Shown piece after piece: positions 25,322-33,808 of a stretch of DNA of 64,000 nt (position 1 is the first letter of the stretch; the number at the start of each line of letters is the position of its first letter). Origin of the DNA: Mucilaginibacter aquaedulcis. GTDB lineage: Bacteria > Bacteroidota > Bacteroidia > Sphingobacteriales > Sphingobacteriaceae. Made by a program: the position numbers and the translations under genes. Below the pieces are notes generated by a model, which was not told the DNA's origin, did no database searches, and was given only the letters and a program-made list of their open reading frames with translations. Location of the stretch: positions 1,426,001-1,490,000 of the forward strand of contig NZ_JAUFPR010000002.1 of the NCBI RefSeq assembly GCF_030409325.1. The letters are read 5' to 3'.

Positions 25322-25541
25322 TTTCAAAAATAAAGTAATAGATAGACATACCTTTGCGGCATTGTCAGATAAGATTGCGCTTAAAGATCAGGGATTTCAA
25401 ATTTTTGGAACGCTGTTAGGAAAGAACAGCCTGCGACTGCCGGTGGAAAACTCCGACAGTTTGAACTTTAGAAGGGTTCAGATCGGATTAAACCCGGTAG
25501 CGGATCAGCGCATTGTTGCAAGTGCGAATAGTAATGAATAG
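25314..25541 (+). pseudogene. Unidentified gene tail
   Basis: This plus frame is open from after a TGA at 25311 to a TAG at 25539. It has a protein-like sequence (FQIFGTLLGKNSLRLPVENS, then RRVQIGLNPVADQRIV) but no start codon. It looks like the C-terminus of a lost gene. I do not recognise the family. The remaining DNA to 25845 shows nothing clear. Confidence 0.4.
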
Positions 25542-25845
25542 CATTAATTACTGAAAGCCCGGGTATTAAAATCAATTGAGCTGCTTCAAATCCCAAAGTT
25601 TAAATCTTCATAACCCAAGATTTACAAGTCTTGTCAAGGGCCAAACCGAAAGTTTTCCGGATCAACTCGTGATCCTCATCACTGATTCAAACCGACATTA
25701 ACATTTATATACAGGGAATAGGATATCACTTAAATTTGAATAAATAAGTTAAGTATCAGCATGATCTTTTATAGACCGTGCCAGGTCAACAAGTGTTTAA
25801 TTTCACCAATTATTATCGCTATTTTTTTAAAATGTTCTTATCTCC

Positions 25846-27825
25846 TTAACTCTTTTTGATCACCAAATGCATTAACGCCGGATCGCTAAGTAGCCGTTCC
25901 ATTTCCAAATTGATAATATCCCGGATATCCTGCCTGATCTGTAAATAATTTCGCTCCACAATGGCATTATTTATCTTCCTAAGCTCAGGCAGCGGTACGT
26001 AAGCATCGATCTCTTTTTTCAACGCTGCATGGTCGTTGATGATCTCGCAGTGAAAAGCTTTCAGCTCGATTTTGCAGTCCGGATTATCGGCTACCATTCC
26101 GACAAATTCACCTGAACTTAGCGCTGAGATGCGCGACGGTGGCACGGCGGCCTCCAATTGTTTGGAACGGCTGATCGATGTGTCGCTGCGGTTGATGGAA
26201 AGACTTTCCCTGTCCTGCATGATCCGGCCTATCTTTTCGGATACCGATTTAGCGGTATCCCCCGATACCTGGCCGACTGCCATGTTGCCTGTAATGTTCA
26301 TGATCACATCTGCCTGCTCACGGCCATAGTCCTTGCGCAGCTGGCTGGCATCCTGGATGCCCAGGCAGGTTGAAATTAAATTGGACCTACCGGTTGAGAT
26401 CGTGGGGATAATGTCCGTTGTCAGCGTTGGAAATTCGTCAAATATGAGGCTGCATTTTAACTTATTTTTCTGGTTGATGATCTTCAAAAGCCGGTTAGTA
26501 AACAGCGACAATACCGCGCCATAAATCTGTATCTTTTGCGGGTTGTTCCCCATGCAAATGATCTTCGGCGCTGCCGGATCATTGATGTCCAGTGTAAACT
26601 CATTGCCTGACAGCACATAATATAATTGCGGCGAGGCAATGCGCGCCATCGTGATTTTGGCCGAAGCGATTTGCCCCTCCAATTGCTCCACCGCATCCCG
26701 CTTATAGGCGCTGATAAATGGATTGATCAGCACATCGATCTCCTTCTGTGTACTCAATAGCGTGAACAGGCTGTCATAGTCTGCCTGCATCAGCTCGATC
26801 ACATGCGGCAGCGTACAGAACTCGCCACCTTTATACTTCCGCAGGTACCAGATGATCGCTGTTAAAAAGTTGATCGGGGATTCCACGAAGAAATCACCCT
26901 GCTTTTTGATCCACTCCCGGTTAAGGCCCAGCAGGATCGTCCGTGCCGACTCTACCGCATCCGTAAGGTCAAGCATAGCCGATGGATCCAGCGGATTACA
27001 GCGGCTGCTGCGCGAAAGGTCATCGAAATTGATCGAGAAGAATTGAGGTGCGACTTCATAGCTATCCTTATACTTCAGCCAGGTATTATAGGCGATCACC
27101 GCCAGGTCCGGCATCTTGAAATCGTAGACGAACATGGCGAAACCCTTGCGGATATGCTGGGTAATCACGTGCCTGATGATGAAGTAGCTCTTACCAGATC
27201 CCGGGCTGCCCAGCACCAGCAGTGCCCGGAACAAATTAATAAAGTTAATCCAGCCGTGACGTTCTTTACCCTTCAAAATATACTTCACCGGCAGGTTCAC
27301 GGAGAATTCGTTTTCCAGCAAGCGTTCTTCCTGCGGGAAGGTCTCCTGATCCCGGTTAAAAATGTCACCTGATAGTTTGTCCCGGATGATGCGGGAGATC
27401 ATCGTGCCCCCACTGAGCATCAGCAGATACCCCAGACCGGTCACGCCCATATACAGAATCGCGACGCTTCCCATTTTCAGCGGCAGCCATAAAAATAGGT
27501 AACTGATGAGGAAAAAAAAGAGACCGGTAAGTAAGTATATGAAAGCAGATTTCGCGGTCTGCTTTTCATCCTTCTTCCCCTGCACACCGATCAGCGCGAT
27601 GGCGAGAAATGCCAGCGCGATCAGCTTCGGTTTTAAAAAGCTGCTGAACAGACCCGTCCGGACGATATTGGCCAGCAAACGGTCGGTCAGCGCCGATACC
27701 CAATGCCAGCCGGCGAACGCCCCGTAACACACCTCATAAAAATGCAACAGCAATACCGCTATGCTCATCAGTCTGGTCATATCCAGGATCTTGCGCATCG
27801 CCTGATCGTTTTCCCCAGTTTGCAT
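25846..27825 (-). CDS. mobC: Mobilisation coupling protein MobC (VirD4/TraG-type ATPase)
   Basis: The 659-aa protein is the DNA-pumping coupling ATPase that links the relaxase-DNA complex to a conjugation channel. The N-terminal 145 residues hold about four hydrophobic helices. Walker A is GSPGSGKS at 206-213 and Walker B is SLIFDEFPTL near residue 450. The TraM-recognition-type segment follows (GIQDASQLRKDYGREQADVI, then GNMAVGQVSGDTAKSVSEKI). The architecture and the gene order MobC-MobB-MobA match mobilisable Bacteroidetes islands. It is transcribed with mobB across a 170-bp gap. No mating-pore genes are present, so the element would depend on a helper. Confidence 0.9.
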   Translation of the reverse strand: MQTGENDQAMRKILDMTRLMSIAVLLLHFYEVCYGAFAGWHWVSALTDRLLANIVRTGLFSSFLKPKLIALAFLAIALIGVQGKKDEKQTAKSAFIYLLTGLFFFLISYLFLWLPLKMGSVAILYMGVTGLGYLLMLSGGTMISRIIRDKLSGDIFNRDQETFPQEERLLENEFSVNLPVKYILKGKERHGWINFINLFRALLVLGSPGSGKSYFIIRHVITQHIRKGFAMFVYDFKMPDLAVIAYNTWLKYKDSYEVAPQFFSINFDDLSRSSRCNPLDPSAMLDLTDAVESARTILLGLNREWIKKQGDFFVESPINFLTAIIWYLRKYKGGEFCTLPHVIELMQADYDSLFTLLSTQKEIDVLINPFISAYKRDAVEQLEGQIASAKITMARIASPQLYYVLSGNEFTLDINDPAAPKIICMGNNPQKIQIYGAVLSLFTNRLLKIINQKNKLKCSLIFDEFPTLTTDIIPTISTGRSNLISTCLGIQDASQLRKDYGREQADVIMNITGNMAVGQVSGDTAKSVSEKIGRIMQDRESLSINRSDTSISRSKQLEAAVPPSRISALSSGEFVGMVADNPDCKIELKAFHCEIINDHAALKKEIDAYVPLPELRKINNAIVERNYLQIRQDIRDIINLEMERLLSDPALMHLVIKKS

Positions 27826-27995
27826 TACATCCCTCCCAATCCCGATATGCCTCGGAACTTTATCTAATCATCCACACTCAAACCCTTACACAAAATCAGC
27901 CGCACCCAACCTGAAAATTTGGGCACAGCGATGGCCAACCATCCGCTCCACGCGGAGAAAATGGACAACAAAAACCTTAAAAATTCTCTGAAAGA

Positions 27996-29297
27996 TTAAC
28001 CCGTTGACAGCCGCATGCGCTTTCTTTTCTTTCGTTTGCGCTTGAATTCCCAATCCATGGCTCGCTGCCTTCCGTCCGCTTCCAAAAGTACTTCAGCCAA
28101 TCCAGGCATATCTAAGCTAGTATGCTGCTCATGACTACTCCAGTTTTCAGAAAAATCACGCTCTTTTACCCCAATCGCGTGGCCGTCACGCGCCGCATTT
28201 TCCACTTCGCCGTTTTGTTTTTTTCCCTCACTTGCCGCTATGTTCAGACAGCGTTCCCTAATGGCATTGGCGCTGTAAGCTTTTCCTAAATTGCTGCCAT
28301 TAAAAACGCATTTGCTCTGGTGATCAACATAGGTAATCCCATATATTAAACCTTCTTCATTTCGTCGTATAATCGTATCCACGCCCTGCCTTTTCAAAGC
28401 CCCCACCAAACCTTCCAGGCTTTTATTACGGCCCAGGAAGTAAAGGTCGATCGCATTTTTTAACCGCAGCTTTGCTTTCGGATCCTCTTTGGCTACTTTG
28501 TTTTCTTCAAACTTCCCCTCCAAAAATTTCAGCGTCGTGTCTTTGAAAAATAAGCTTGCCTTAATGGGCACCCCTACCTTATTACCCTGTTCATCGAGCA
28601 CCCGGTATACCAAACCGCTATGCCTGAAGATCCGTGAGTTTTTTTCACCCCGGTCAGCGACAATGTTATATTGCCGTAGCAGCGCATTCAACTCAGCCAG
28701 TGAGGCATATTTATAAAGCGGCAATACGGTTTGCAATACGTTATATATTGCCCGTTTGGTCTCTGATTTACCATAAAGTACCCGTGCAGCGTTGACGGGC
28801 TTTAATTTTTCTGTCCGTTGTAATTTGCTTTCTTCCGCTTTCATTAAACCATACCTGATTTCAAGTTCCTTACGGGCCGGTTCCGATTTTCTTTTGCCCA
28901 GATTATGCAGGTGTATCGCCTTGCCGTCCGGCTGGATATTTGTGGTGACCATATGTAAATGCGGGTGCCCTGCGTCCTCATGACGATATAATAAATAAGG
29001 CTGACCGACAAAGCCGAGCTTGTCCAGATACACCTCTGCGATCTCCCTTAACACATCATCAGGCAGCTTTTCAGAGGGGTCGAAATTAAGCGAAATATGA
29101 ACACTGTTATACTTCGTCCGCTGGTTCAATTCCGTCAACATTTCCAACCGCCGAAGCTTCTGGTTAAAGTTCAGATCAGCCGCATCCACCGGGTAAAAGC
29201 CAGCCTCTAAACAAACAGCTAAACCTGCTTTAACTTTCTGCTCATTGTAGTTCAGAATATTGCGCAGGCTGGTCGACTGATGGATCACCGCAACCAT
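27996..29297 (-). CDS. mobB: Relaxase MobB
   Basis: The 433-aa protein nicks oriT and stays bound to the transferred strand. The relaxase domain fills residues 1-200: an N-terminal His (MVAVIHQS), SVHISLNFDP, and the metal-binding three-His motif HEDAGHPHLH (His106, His111, His113, His115) followed by MVTTNIQPDG. Candidate nicking tyrosines are Tyr17 (ILNYNEQK) or Tyr35. The C-terminus is basic (KRKRKKRKRMRLSTG). It overlaps the end of mobA by 13 bp, so translation is coupled. The length is typical of Bacteroidetes mobilisation nucleases. Confidence 0.92.
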   Translation of the reverse strand: MVAVIHQSTSLRNILNYNEQKVKAGLAVCLEAGFYPVDAADLNFNQKLRRLEMLTELNQRTKYNSVHISLNFDPSEKLPDDVLREIAEVYLDKLGFVGQPYLLYRHEDAGHPHLHMVTTNIQPDGKAIHLHNLGKRKSEPARKELEIRYGLMKAEESKLQRTEKLKPVNAARVLYGKSETKRAIYNVLQTVLPLYKYASLAELNALLRQYNIVADRGEKNSRIFRHSGLVYRVLDEQGNKVGVPIKASLFFKDTTLKFLEGKFEENKVAKEDPKAKLRLKNAIDLYFLGRNKSLEGLVGALKRQGVDTIIRRNEEGLIYGITYVDHQSKCVFNGSNLGKAYSANAIRERCLNIAASEGKKQNGEVENAARDGHAIGVKERDFSENWSSHEQHTSLDMPGLAEVLLEADGRQRAMDWEFKRKRKKRKRMRLSTG

Positions 29298-29674
29298 GCC
29301 GAACTCATCATTTTTAAGCGTGCCTGAATACTTTCCACCGCCACAAAATACCGCTCTTTATCATGTTCAAAACGGCGTACCCATTCCCGCATCTGCGGGG
29401 AATGATCAAGCATATTTAAACGGTGAACCGCCTGGTTAAAATTCACACCGATCGCATTCAGTTCACGGCGCAGCAGAGCCATTTCTGCAAGCAGCTCATC
29501 CTTCGACTGGTCGCGCGTAAACACGGTAAATGATTGACCAAACAGCAACCGGCGCACATACTCGCTCAATTTCCGTATGGTCGAACGTTTCCAGTTTTTC
29601 TCCAGCTCGCCGTATTCACCGGCCGTCAGCCTCAGGCCGACAATCCGCTTCCTGCCTTTGTCTTTTTTCTCCAT
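29285..29674 (-). CDS. mobA: MobA-type relaxosome accessory protein
   Basis: I start it at ATG 29674 (129 aa, MEKKDKGRKRIVGLRLTAGE), although the frame stays open to 29959. The upstream 95 codons are Cys/Trp-rich, unlike the family, and cover the oriT-like hairpins. The protein has the usual features of plasmid mobilisation MobA/MobC-like accessory proteins: an RIVGLRLT-x-x-EY ribbon-helix-helix-like start, KLSEYVRRLLFG, and LLRRELNAIGVNFNQAVHRL. It would bind oriT and help the relaxase. Its end overlaps mobB by 13 bp. Confidence 0.82.
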   Translation of the reverse strand: MEKKDKGRKRIVGLRLTAGEYGELEKNWKRSTIRKLSEYVRRLLFGQSFTVFTRDQSKDELLAEMALLRRELNAIGVNFNQAVHRLNMLDHSPQMREWVRRFEHDKERYFVAVESIQARLKMMSSAWLR

Positions 29675-29756
29675 CACTATTCTCCGCACCAAACTCAAAC
29701 TATCAAAAACCATCATCAAACATACATCCAACGCTAACCAAAACCAGCAGTCCCAA

Positions 29757-29820
29757 CCGCCCCCGACTTCGGAGAGGGGCGGCAAGATGCAATTGTTGTT
29801 AAACAATTGTACATCTTGCC
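29757..29820. other. Candidate oriT: two adjacent hairpins upstream of mobA
   Basis: Within the 212-bp gap between mobA and the primase gene lie two inverted repeats. The first is ccgcccc...ggggcgg (29757-29763 with 29776-29782). The second is ggcaagatgcaattgtt...aacaattgtacatcttgcc (29781-29797 with 29802-29820), a 17-bp stem with a 4-base loop and a 2-base bulge. Location directly upstream of mobA-mobB and the nested hairpins fit an origin of transfer. The nick site is not identifiable by eye. Confidence 0.6.
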
Positions 29821-29886
29821 GATTGCAAACTGGCAATCTCCCGGCCGTCTCTCGACAGCCAAGACAACAACCAAAACAGGCCAAAC

Positions 29887-30828
29887 CTAGCCTGTGCTCC
29901 TCAAGCCTCCGCCCAGCCTCAAACCCGGCTTTTTGACTTCGCCCTTCTGCCGCAGCCAATCATTCAAATCTTTAAATTTCTCATAAAGCCCGCTTTCATC
30001 GACAAACCGGCTACCTAAGGACAAGGCATATTTAGTATACGCCAGTCCCGTCACGTCCCGGTCCAGCCAAAGGTGAACACTGGAATGTGCCTCTAAAAAT
30101 GGCAGCGCCCTGTCGAAGAAACCTGCACCATTGAGCACGACAAAATCCACCGTACACTGGTCTTCATAAGGGTGCAAAGCCCGGTAAGAAAGAAAATCCA
30201 TAAAACCCTCGAAAACATGCACCGAAGCGGCGCCGGAACCCAGGCAGGTAATGTCCTTCGGCGCACTGCTTTGCTTAAAATTTCTGTTGCGGATCTCCCA
30301 GCCGCCCGCGTCATTCTGAAAGCCGATACCGTAGTAAGAACGTCCGTTAATTTCATAGGAAATCTCTTTGCAAAAATGGTCCGCAACGATCACCGGTATC
30401 GACCGTTCGTGCAGGTAATTTTTGAGCGGGTAAGCATACAGCGAACGCACTTCTTTCACCGTTAACTTGCTATCCAACCCGGCCTGCCCCTCCTGCAGTT
30501 TACGGTCGAAAACCGGCAGCCGGTGAGGGGAAAAAGAAGCATCAAATTTAGCCAGCAGCTCACCGATGCCGCAATCGAAGAACCGCAGGCAAAAGTCCAC
30601 CGGATTTCCGCCGGCCATCAGCCCGAAATCGAACCATTCGTTGCTTACCCTGTTCACATGAAAACTCGCCGTGCGCTCCTCCCGCAATGGCGAACGGTAC
30701 CAATAGTCGGTATCATTTTTCTTCCGCGCAGCTACCGGAAAACCCAACTGCTCTATAAAGCCGGCCAGATCCATCCCCCTGATCTTTGACAGGGAAAATT
30801 CGTCATCCTTCAATTTCATCTCACTCAT
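29887..30828 (-). CDS. Toprim-domain DNA primase of the mobilisable island
   Basis: From ATG 30828 (MSEMKLKDDEFSLSK) the protein has about 313 aa; an upstream ATG at 30888 would add 20 residues. The N-terminal part has DYWYRSPLREERTASFHV and WFDFGLMAGGNPVDFCLRFF, the shape of a CHC2/DnaG-type N-terminal domain but without the zinc cysteines. The toprim core has HVFEGFMDFLS (catalytic Glu) and LWLDRDVTGLAYTKYAL (Asp-x-Asp). Such proteins prime complementary-strand synthesis after transfer and often precede mobA in Bacteroidetes islands, as here. Confidence 0.85.
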   Translation of the reverse strand: MSEMKLKDDEFSLSKIRGMDLAGFIEQLGFPVAARKKNDTDYWYRSPLREERTASFHVNRVSNEWFDFGLMAGGNPVDFCLRFFDCGIGELLAKFDASFSPHRLPVFDRKLQEGQAGLDSKLTVKEVRSLYAYPLKNYLHERSIPVIVADHFCKEISYEINGRSYYGIGFQNDAGGWEIRNRNFKQSSAPKDITCLGSGAASVHVFEGFMDFLSYRALHPYEDQCTVDFVVLNGAGFFDRALPFLEAHSSVHLWLDRDVTGLAYTKYALSLGSRFVDESGLYEKFKDLNDWLRQKGEVKKPGLRLGGGLRSTG

Positions 30829-30959
30829 CGCTTTCCATTCTGAAATCAAATGTAAAGCGGGTAAACGACAATCAACGATCCTCCCCATATCTTAATGAGG
30901 ATCGTTCCCATGCAATAACCGATCTTTGAACTATCAGTTAACAATAAAAACAAATGCTT

Positions 30960-31241
30960 ATGGCAACGACAAATGTGTTAGGGACGGTCTACGAAACTTT
31001 ATTATGCAGCCCGGGAATGAATGAAGTGGTGAAGATTGAGGTCAAAATGGATCGAAAGGCCATATTGCTATTGAACAGTGTGATCGAAGCGGGCACCCAT
31101 CCGAACGCCGAAAGCCAGCAACTACTAAACCTGGTACCGGCTGACAGTGTAACAAAGCTCAAAGAGTTCGCCGATGAATGCCTGAGCAAGGCAGGACTAA
31201 AAGAACTGAGCGACAAAATGAAGCAGCTGACCGGCAAGTAA
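30960..31241 (+). CDS. Small island protein of unknown function
   Basis: The protein has 93 aa from ATG 30960 (MATTNVLGTVYETLLCSPGM); ATG 30954 would add two residues. It is mainly helical and polar, with no signal peptide or membrane segment. It is transcribed divergently from the primase gene across about 130 bp. Small proteins of this size are common island cargo. I do not recognise a family. Confidence 0.6.
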   Translation: MATTNVLGTVYETLLCSPGMNEVVKIEVKMDRKAILLLNSVIEAGTHPNAESQQLLNLVPADSVTKLKEFADECLSKAGLKELSDKMKQLTGK

Positions 31242-31271
31242 AAGGAAAGCGGGTGCATACCCGCCATCCTT

Positions 31272-31850
31272 TTAAAACAGGCTGAATTGCACCTGAGCAA
31301 CCTGCAGCGCAGCAATCGCTTTCAACGTTTTAAGTAATACATCCTGTTTGTAATTCATGGTATCTGAATTACCCAGATACTTGGTCATCTGTGTTTTCAT
31401 ATCCGCCAGCGCAGCGGATAAGGCTGCATCACGGTGGGGATATTTTGTGCAGAAAACACCTAAGGGTCCGCTGCTACCTGCCGTGCCATAGCTACAGCTC
31501 AGGGCATACGCCCAGATACCGTTTGGACCGCGACCTATCCGGATTTCACTTTGTTCCAGTTTAATAGTTTCCCGGTCCAGGAATTCAGGGGAGGCGAACC
31601 AACCATATTTTGTAAAAGCGATTTCCGTAAAGCCAAACTCCAGCGCCCGGCGGTGTTGATTTAAATTCATTGTCACCGCACGGAAGCAATCGCCGAAGCC
31701 GGAAAACCATCCTAATTTATCGGTATCACCGGCGGCAATTGCTTCCGCAATCTCTGTAAAAATAGCCTGCTCATAAGGCATCAGATGGTGCTCCGCCATA
31801 TAGGCATCGATAATGGGTTGGGACCGCAGGGATAATTCAAACTTTTCCAT
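31272..31850 (-). CDS. Conserved-looking island protein, unknown function
   Basis: The 192-aa soluble protein has no signal peptide. It includes a helix-rich N-terminus (LRSQPIIDAYMAEHHLMPYE), a WFSGFGDCFRAVTMN segment, and a stretch with IRIGRGPNGIWAYALSCSYG. It reads as a well-formed, compact domain with GC content matching the mobilisation genes, which places it in the island. I have the impression that similar proteins recur beside radC-like genes in Bacteroidetes islands but cannot verify this. Its stop lies 30 bp from the stop of the convergent gene. Confidence 0.65.
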   Translation of the reverse strand: MEKFELSLRSQPIIDAYMAEHHLMPYEQAIFTEIAEAIAAGDTDKLGWFSGFGDCFRAVTMNLNQHRRALEFGFTEIAFTKYGWFASPEFLDRETIKLEQSEIRIGRGPNGIWAYALSCSYGTAGSSGPLGVFCTKYPHRDAALSAALADMKTQMTKYLGNSDTMNYKQDVLLKTLKAIAALQVAQVQFSLF

Positions 31851-31956
31851 AACACAAGCATTAAGTTTTTAAGGCCCTGCAGCGCGGCACGGACTGCTGT
31901 CAGGGGCCGCGGCGGAGCCGTGGTTTATCAACCCTTGACGGCAGGTTGTGCCCGCG

Positions 31957-32145
31957 CTATTTTTGCTGACAAAAACACTTCATGCCCTGGGGAGGGAAAG
32001 CCCTGCGGCCCAGTTCCAGTGCCGCTATGAGCGTGGCCGCCTTCGCCATCCCAATACCCGGGAACCGGCAAAAATCCTCCACCGCCCCCTTCCGCAGTTG
32101 AGCCGGGTCATCCTTAACAGACTTACCGCACAGATCAAGGACGGA
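31957..32145 (-). pseudogene. radC fragment (helix-hairpin-helix part only)
   Basis: On the minus strand the frame reads DLCGKSVKDDPAQLRKGAVE, then FCRFPGIGMAKAATLIAALE and LGRRA before a stop at 31957. The F-x-GIG-x-AKA-x-x-I-x-AALELGRR segment is the signature of the RadC N-terminal domain. The JAB/MPN catalytic domain (H-x-H-P-S-G) is missing. RadC genes are typical of the ends of Bacteroidetes islands. The fragment stops within a few bases of 32151, where homology to the second toxin array begins, so it marks a recombination joint. Confidence 0.8.
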
Positions 32146-33215
32146 GGAGGTGCAGCCAATAATATTTATACCATATTTAACCGGTTTACCGATGCACAGA
32201 AACTGGCATTCTGGACCAGTTTCGGCAATCTTTCACCCCGTGGCTGGCAATATCTGAATAACGGTGCCGGGGTTAATAACTGGTTAAAGCTGTACAATAA
32301 TGGAATTGCAAAGGCAAGTAAAGTTGATGTTATTACGAATCAGCGAAGGGTAGACGCCATCACTTATTATTACGATGCACCTCAAATAAAAGCTATTTTA
32401 CAAGCATTGTCTTATAATTCAAGACTATTATTTTTGGATACCTACGGTTCATCGATAAGTCTTGATACAAAGGCAGAAGGTATTCAATTACTCATAAACG
32501 CACAAAACCCTTTAACCACCGGCTTCAATGTTTTCACTACTGAGGATATTCAAAAAATCCTCAGTGCCGATCTGAGCGAAGATCATTTAGGGTTCTTGTG
32601 GAAGCAAAAAAGTTACCCTGGGAGGACACCGTTTCGCGATTTGCAGAGAATATTAATACCTCAGACATTGATCTCGATGGACTTACCGAGATATACAATG
32701 AGCTTCAGAATTACTTTGACATAACGACGACTGGGGGCAAAAAAGGATTAAAAGAATTCTTGGCAAGTAACAGATTATTTGCTGTTACAGAAATATGCCT
32801 TAATGAAGATATTGTCGATTCAGTATCGGAAATATTTATTTCGGGAAACCAAGCTAAGTTTAATACTATTATTAGCGGGGCAAGTGACGAAATGTCCCAT
32901 ATTATTACGGAGCCATCAAGTTGGGTCAAATTTGAGAGTTTCTCATTAAAAACCAATTTCAAAGAAGGAACGACTGCCAAGAATGATACGGAAATGAAAT
33001 ATATATTTAATTTTCTTGAAAAACATTATAACCGGGGAGATCAATTTACAATCACTTTAAAATCTATTCTTTACGCTTGTGACAACTGCAAACTTTATTT
33101 GCAAGCCCTTCAAAATCAAGCAATGCTTGATGGAAAAATTCTTAAAATTAACTTTATTGCGGATCCTGCTATTGATAAAATGGTAGATGCTAGAAACCTA
33201 CTTGAACTAAATTAA
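32146..33215 (+). pseudogene. Orphan polymorphic-toxin tip with a deaminase-like C-terminus, frameshifted
   Basis: There is no start codon of its own: the homologous part begins at 32151 beside the radC fragment. The first segment (IFNRFTDAQKLAFWTSFG, then WQYLNNGAGVNNWLKLYNN) is nearly identical to the array at 56819. Around 32590-32610 the protein-like sequence moves one frame over, from SADLSEDHLGFL to VEAKKLPWEDTVSRFAENIN. The C-terminal domain has NDTEMKYIFNFLEKH (codons near 32985) and ILYACDNCKLYL (near 33078). A D-T/S-E-x-K plus C-x-x-C pair is, from memory of bacterial toxin deaminases, the Zn-site signature of one deaminase-fold clade. A chance GTG at 32598 could allow expression of the tip alone. 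An immunity gene starts 2 bp after the stop. Confidence 0.7.
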
Positions 33216-33217
33216 TT

Positions 33218-33721
33218 ATGGAAATAAAATATCAAACTGCACTTAGAACTAATCCTGTTATTAAGCCAACTGGTCAGATGATTAATAGCTTAATTCGTGC
33301 TTTCGTTCTTAAACCGTTAACAATTGATCAGATTGTCAACTTAGAGGCTATATACAACAATGGAAATCAATTCCCACCTTCTTTAAGAGAACTGTTGTTT
33401 CTTGCCGGCCAAAATTGCTATGTCTTAGATTATGGATTAACCGACACACAGGAAGAAATGCAGAGCGATGCCCGTGACTGGTTAGTAGATTATGGTTTTA
33501 GTATCACACGACCATTTTTTGTGATTGACGTACATAGGGGAAGTGATATTTTTCTCTTTGTCTATTTAGATGAGGGGACAAATGACCCCGTAGTATGGCA
33601 GGCTGACTTAGACAAAAATCTTCCTTCAGGATATTCCTGGTTAACAAATTTAAAGGCAAGTTTGTCATCATTTGTCAATGCCAGAACTGCACGACTTCAA
33701 GAAGGGAGAAATCCATTTTGA
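33218..33721 (+). CDS. SUKH (SMI1/KNR4-like) immunity protein, copy 1
   Basis: The 167-aa protein starts 2 bp after the toxin-tip stop. Its core has IVNLEAIYNNGNQFPPSLRE, then LLFLAGQNCYVLDYG and FFVIDVHRGSDIFLFVYLDE. The I-x-x-LE-x(8)-FP-x-SLRE-LL-x-x-G layout is that of SMI1/KNR4 (SUKH) immunity proteins, which neutralise nuclease and deaminase toxins. It is soluble, with no signal peptide, as expected for a cytoplasmic antitoxin. It has a close tandem paralogue 88 bp downstream. Confidence 0.85.
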   Translation: MEIKYQTALRTNPVIKPTGQMINSLIRAFVLKPLTIDQIVNLEAIYNNGNQFPPSLRELLFLAGQNCYVLDYGLTDTQEEMQSDARDWLVDYGFSITRPFFVIDVHRGSDIFLFVYLDEGTNDPVVWQADLDKNLPSGYSWLTNLKASLSSFVNARTARLQEGRNPF

Positions 33722-33808
33722 CGATGATTTATCAGACGCAATTCAAATAACTTGTTTCATTGATGATCAAATTCAAAAAATTGCTTTTTAAAAAGTTCAC
33801 TATAATTC

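Noticed and set aside
29530..29936. Three overlapping plus-strand frames (67-119 codons)
   Set aside because: They are antisense to mobA and the oriT region, mutually overlapping, and low in protein-like character.
29675..29959. N-terminal 95-codon extension of mobA
   Set aside because: The extension is Cys/Trp-rich, unlike the family, and would code across the oriT-like hairpins. ATG 29674 gives the usual MobA start.
31948..32145. First 66 codons of the plus-strand frame that leads into the toxin tip
   Set aside because: They are the antisense of the radC fragment. Toxin homology starts only at 32151, so this is not a real N-terminus.
32610..32724. Continuation of the first toxin frame to the stop at 32724
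   Set aside because: The sequence turns into Pro/Arg-rich noise, while the neighbouring frame becomes protein-like. This is read-through after a frameshift.
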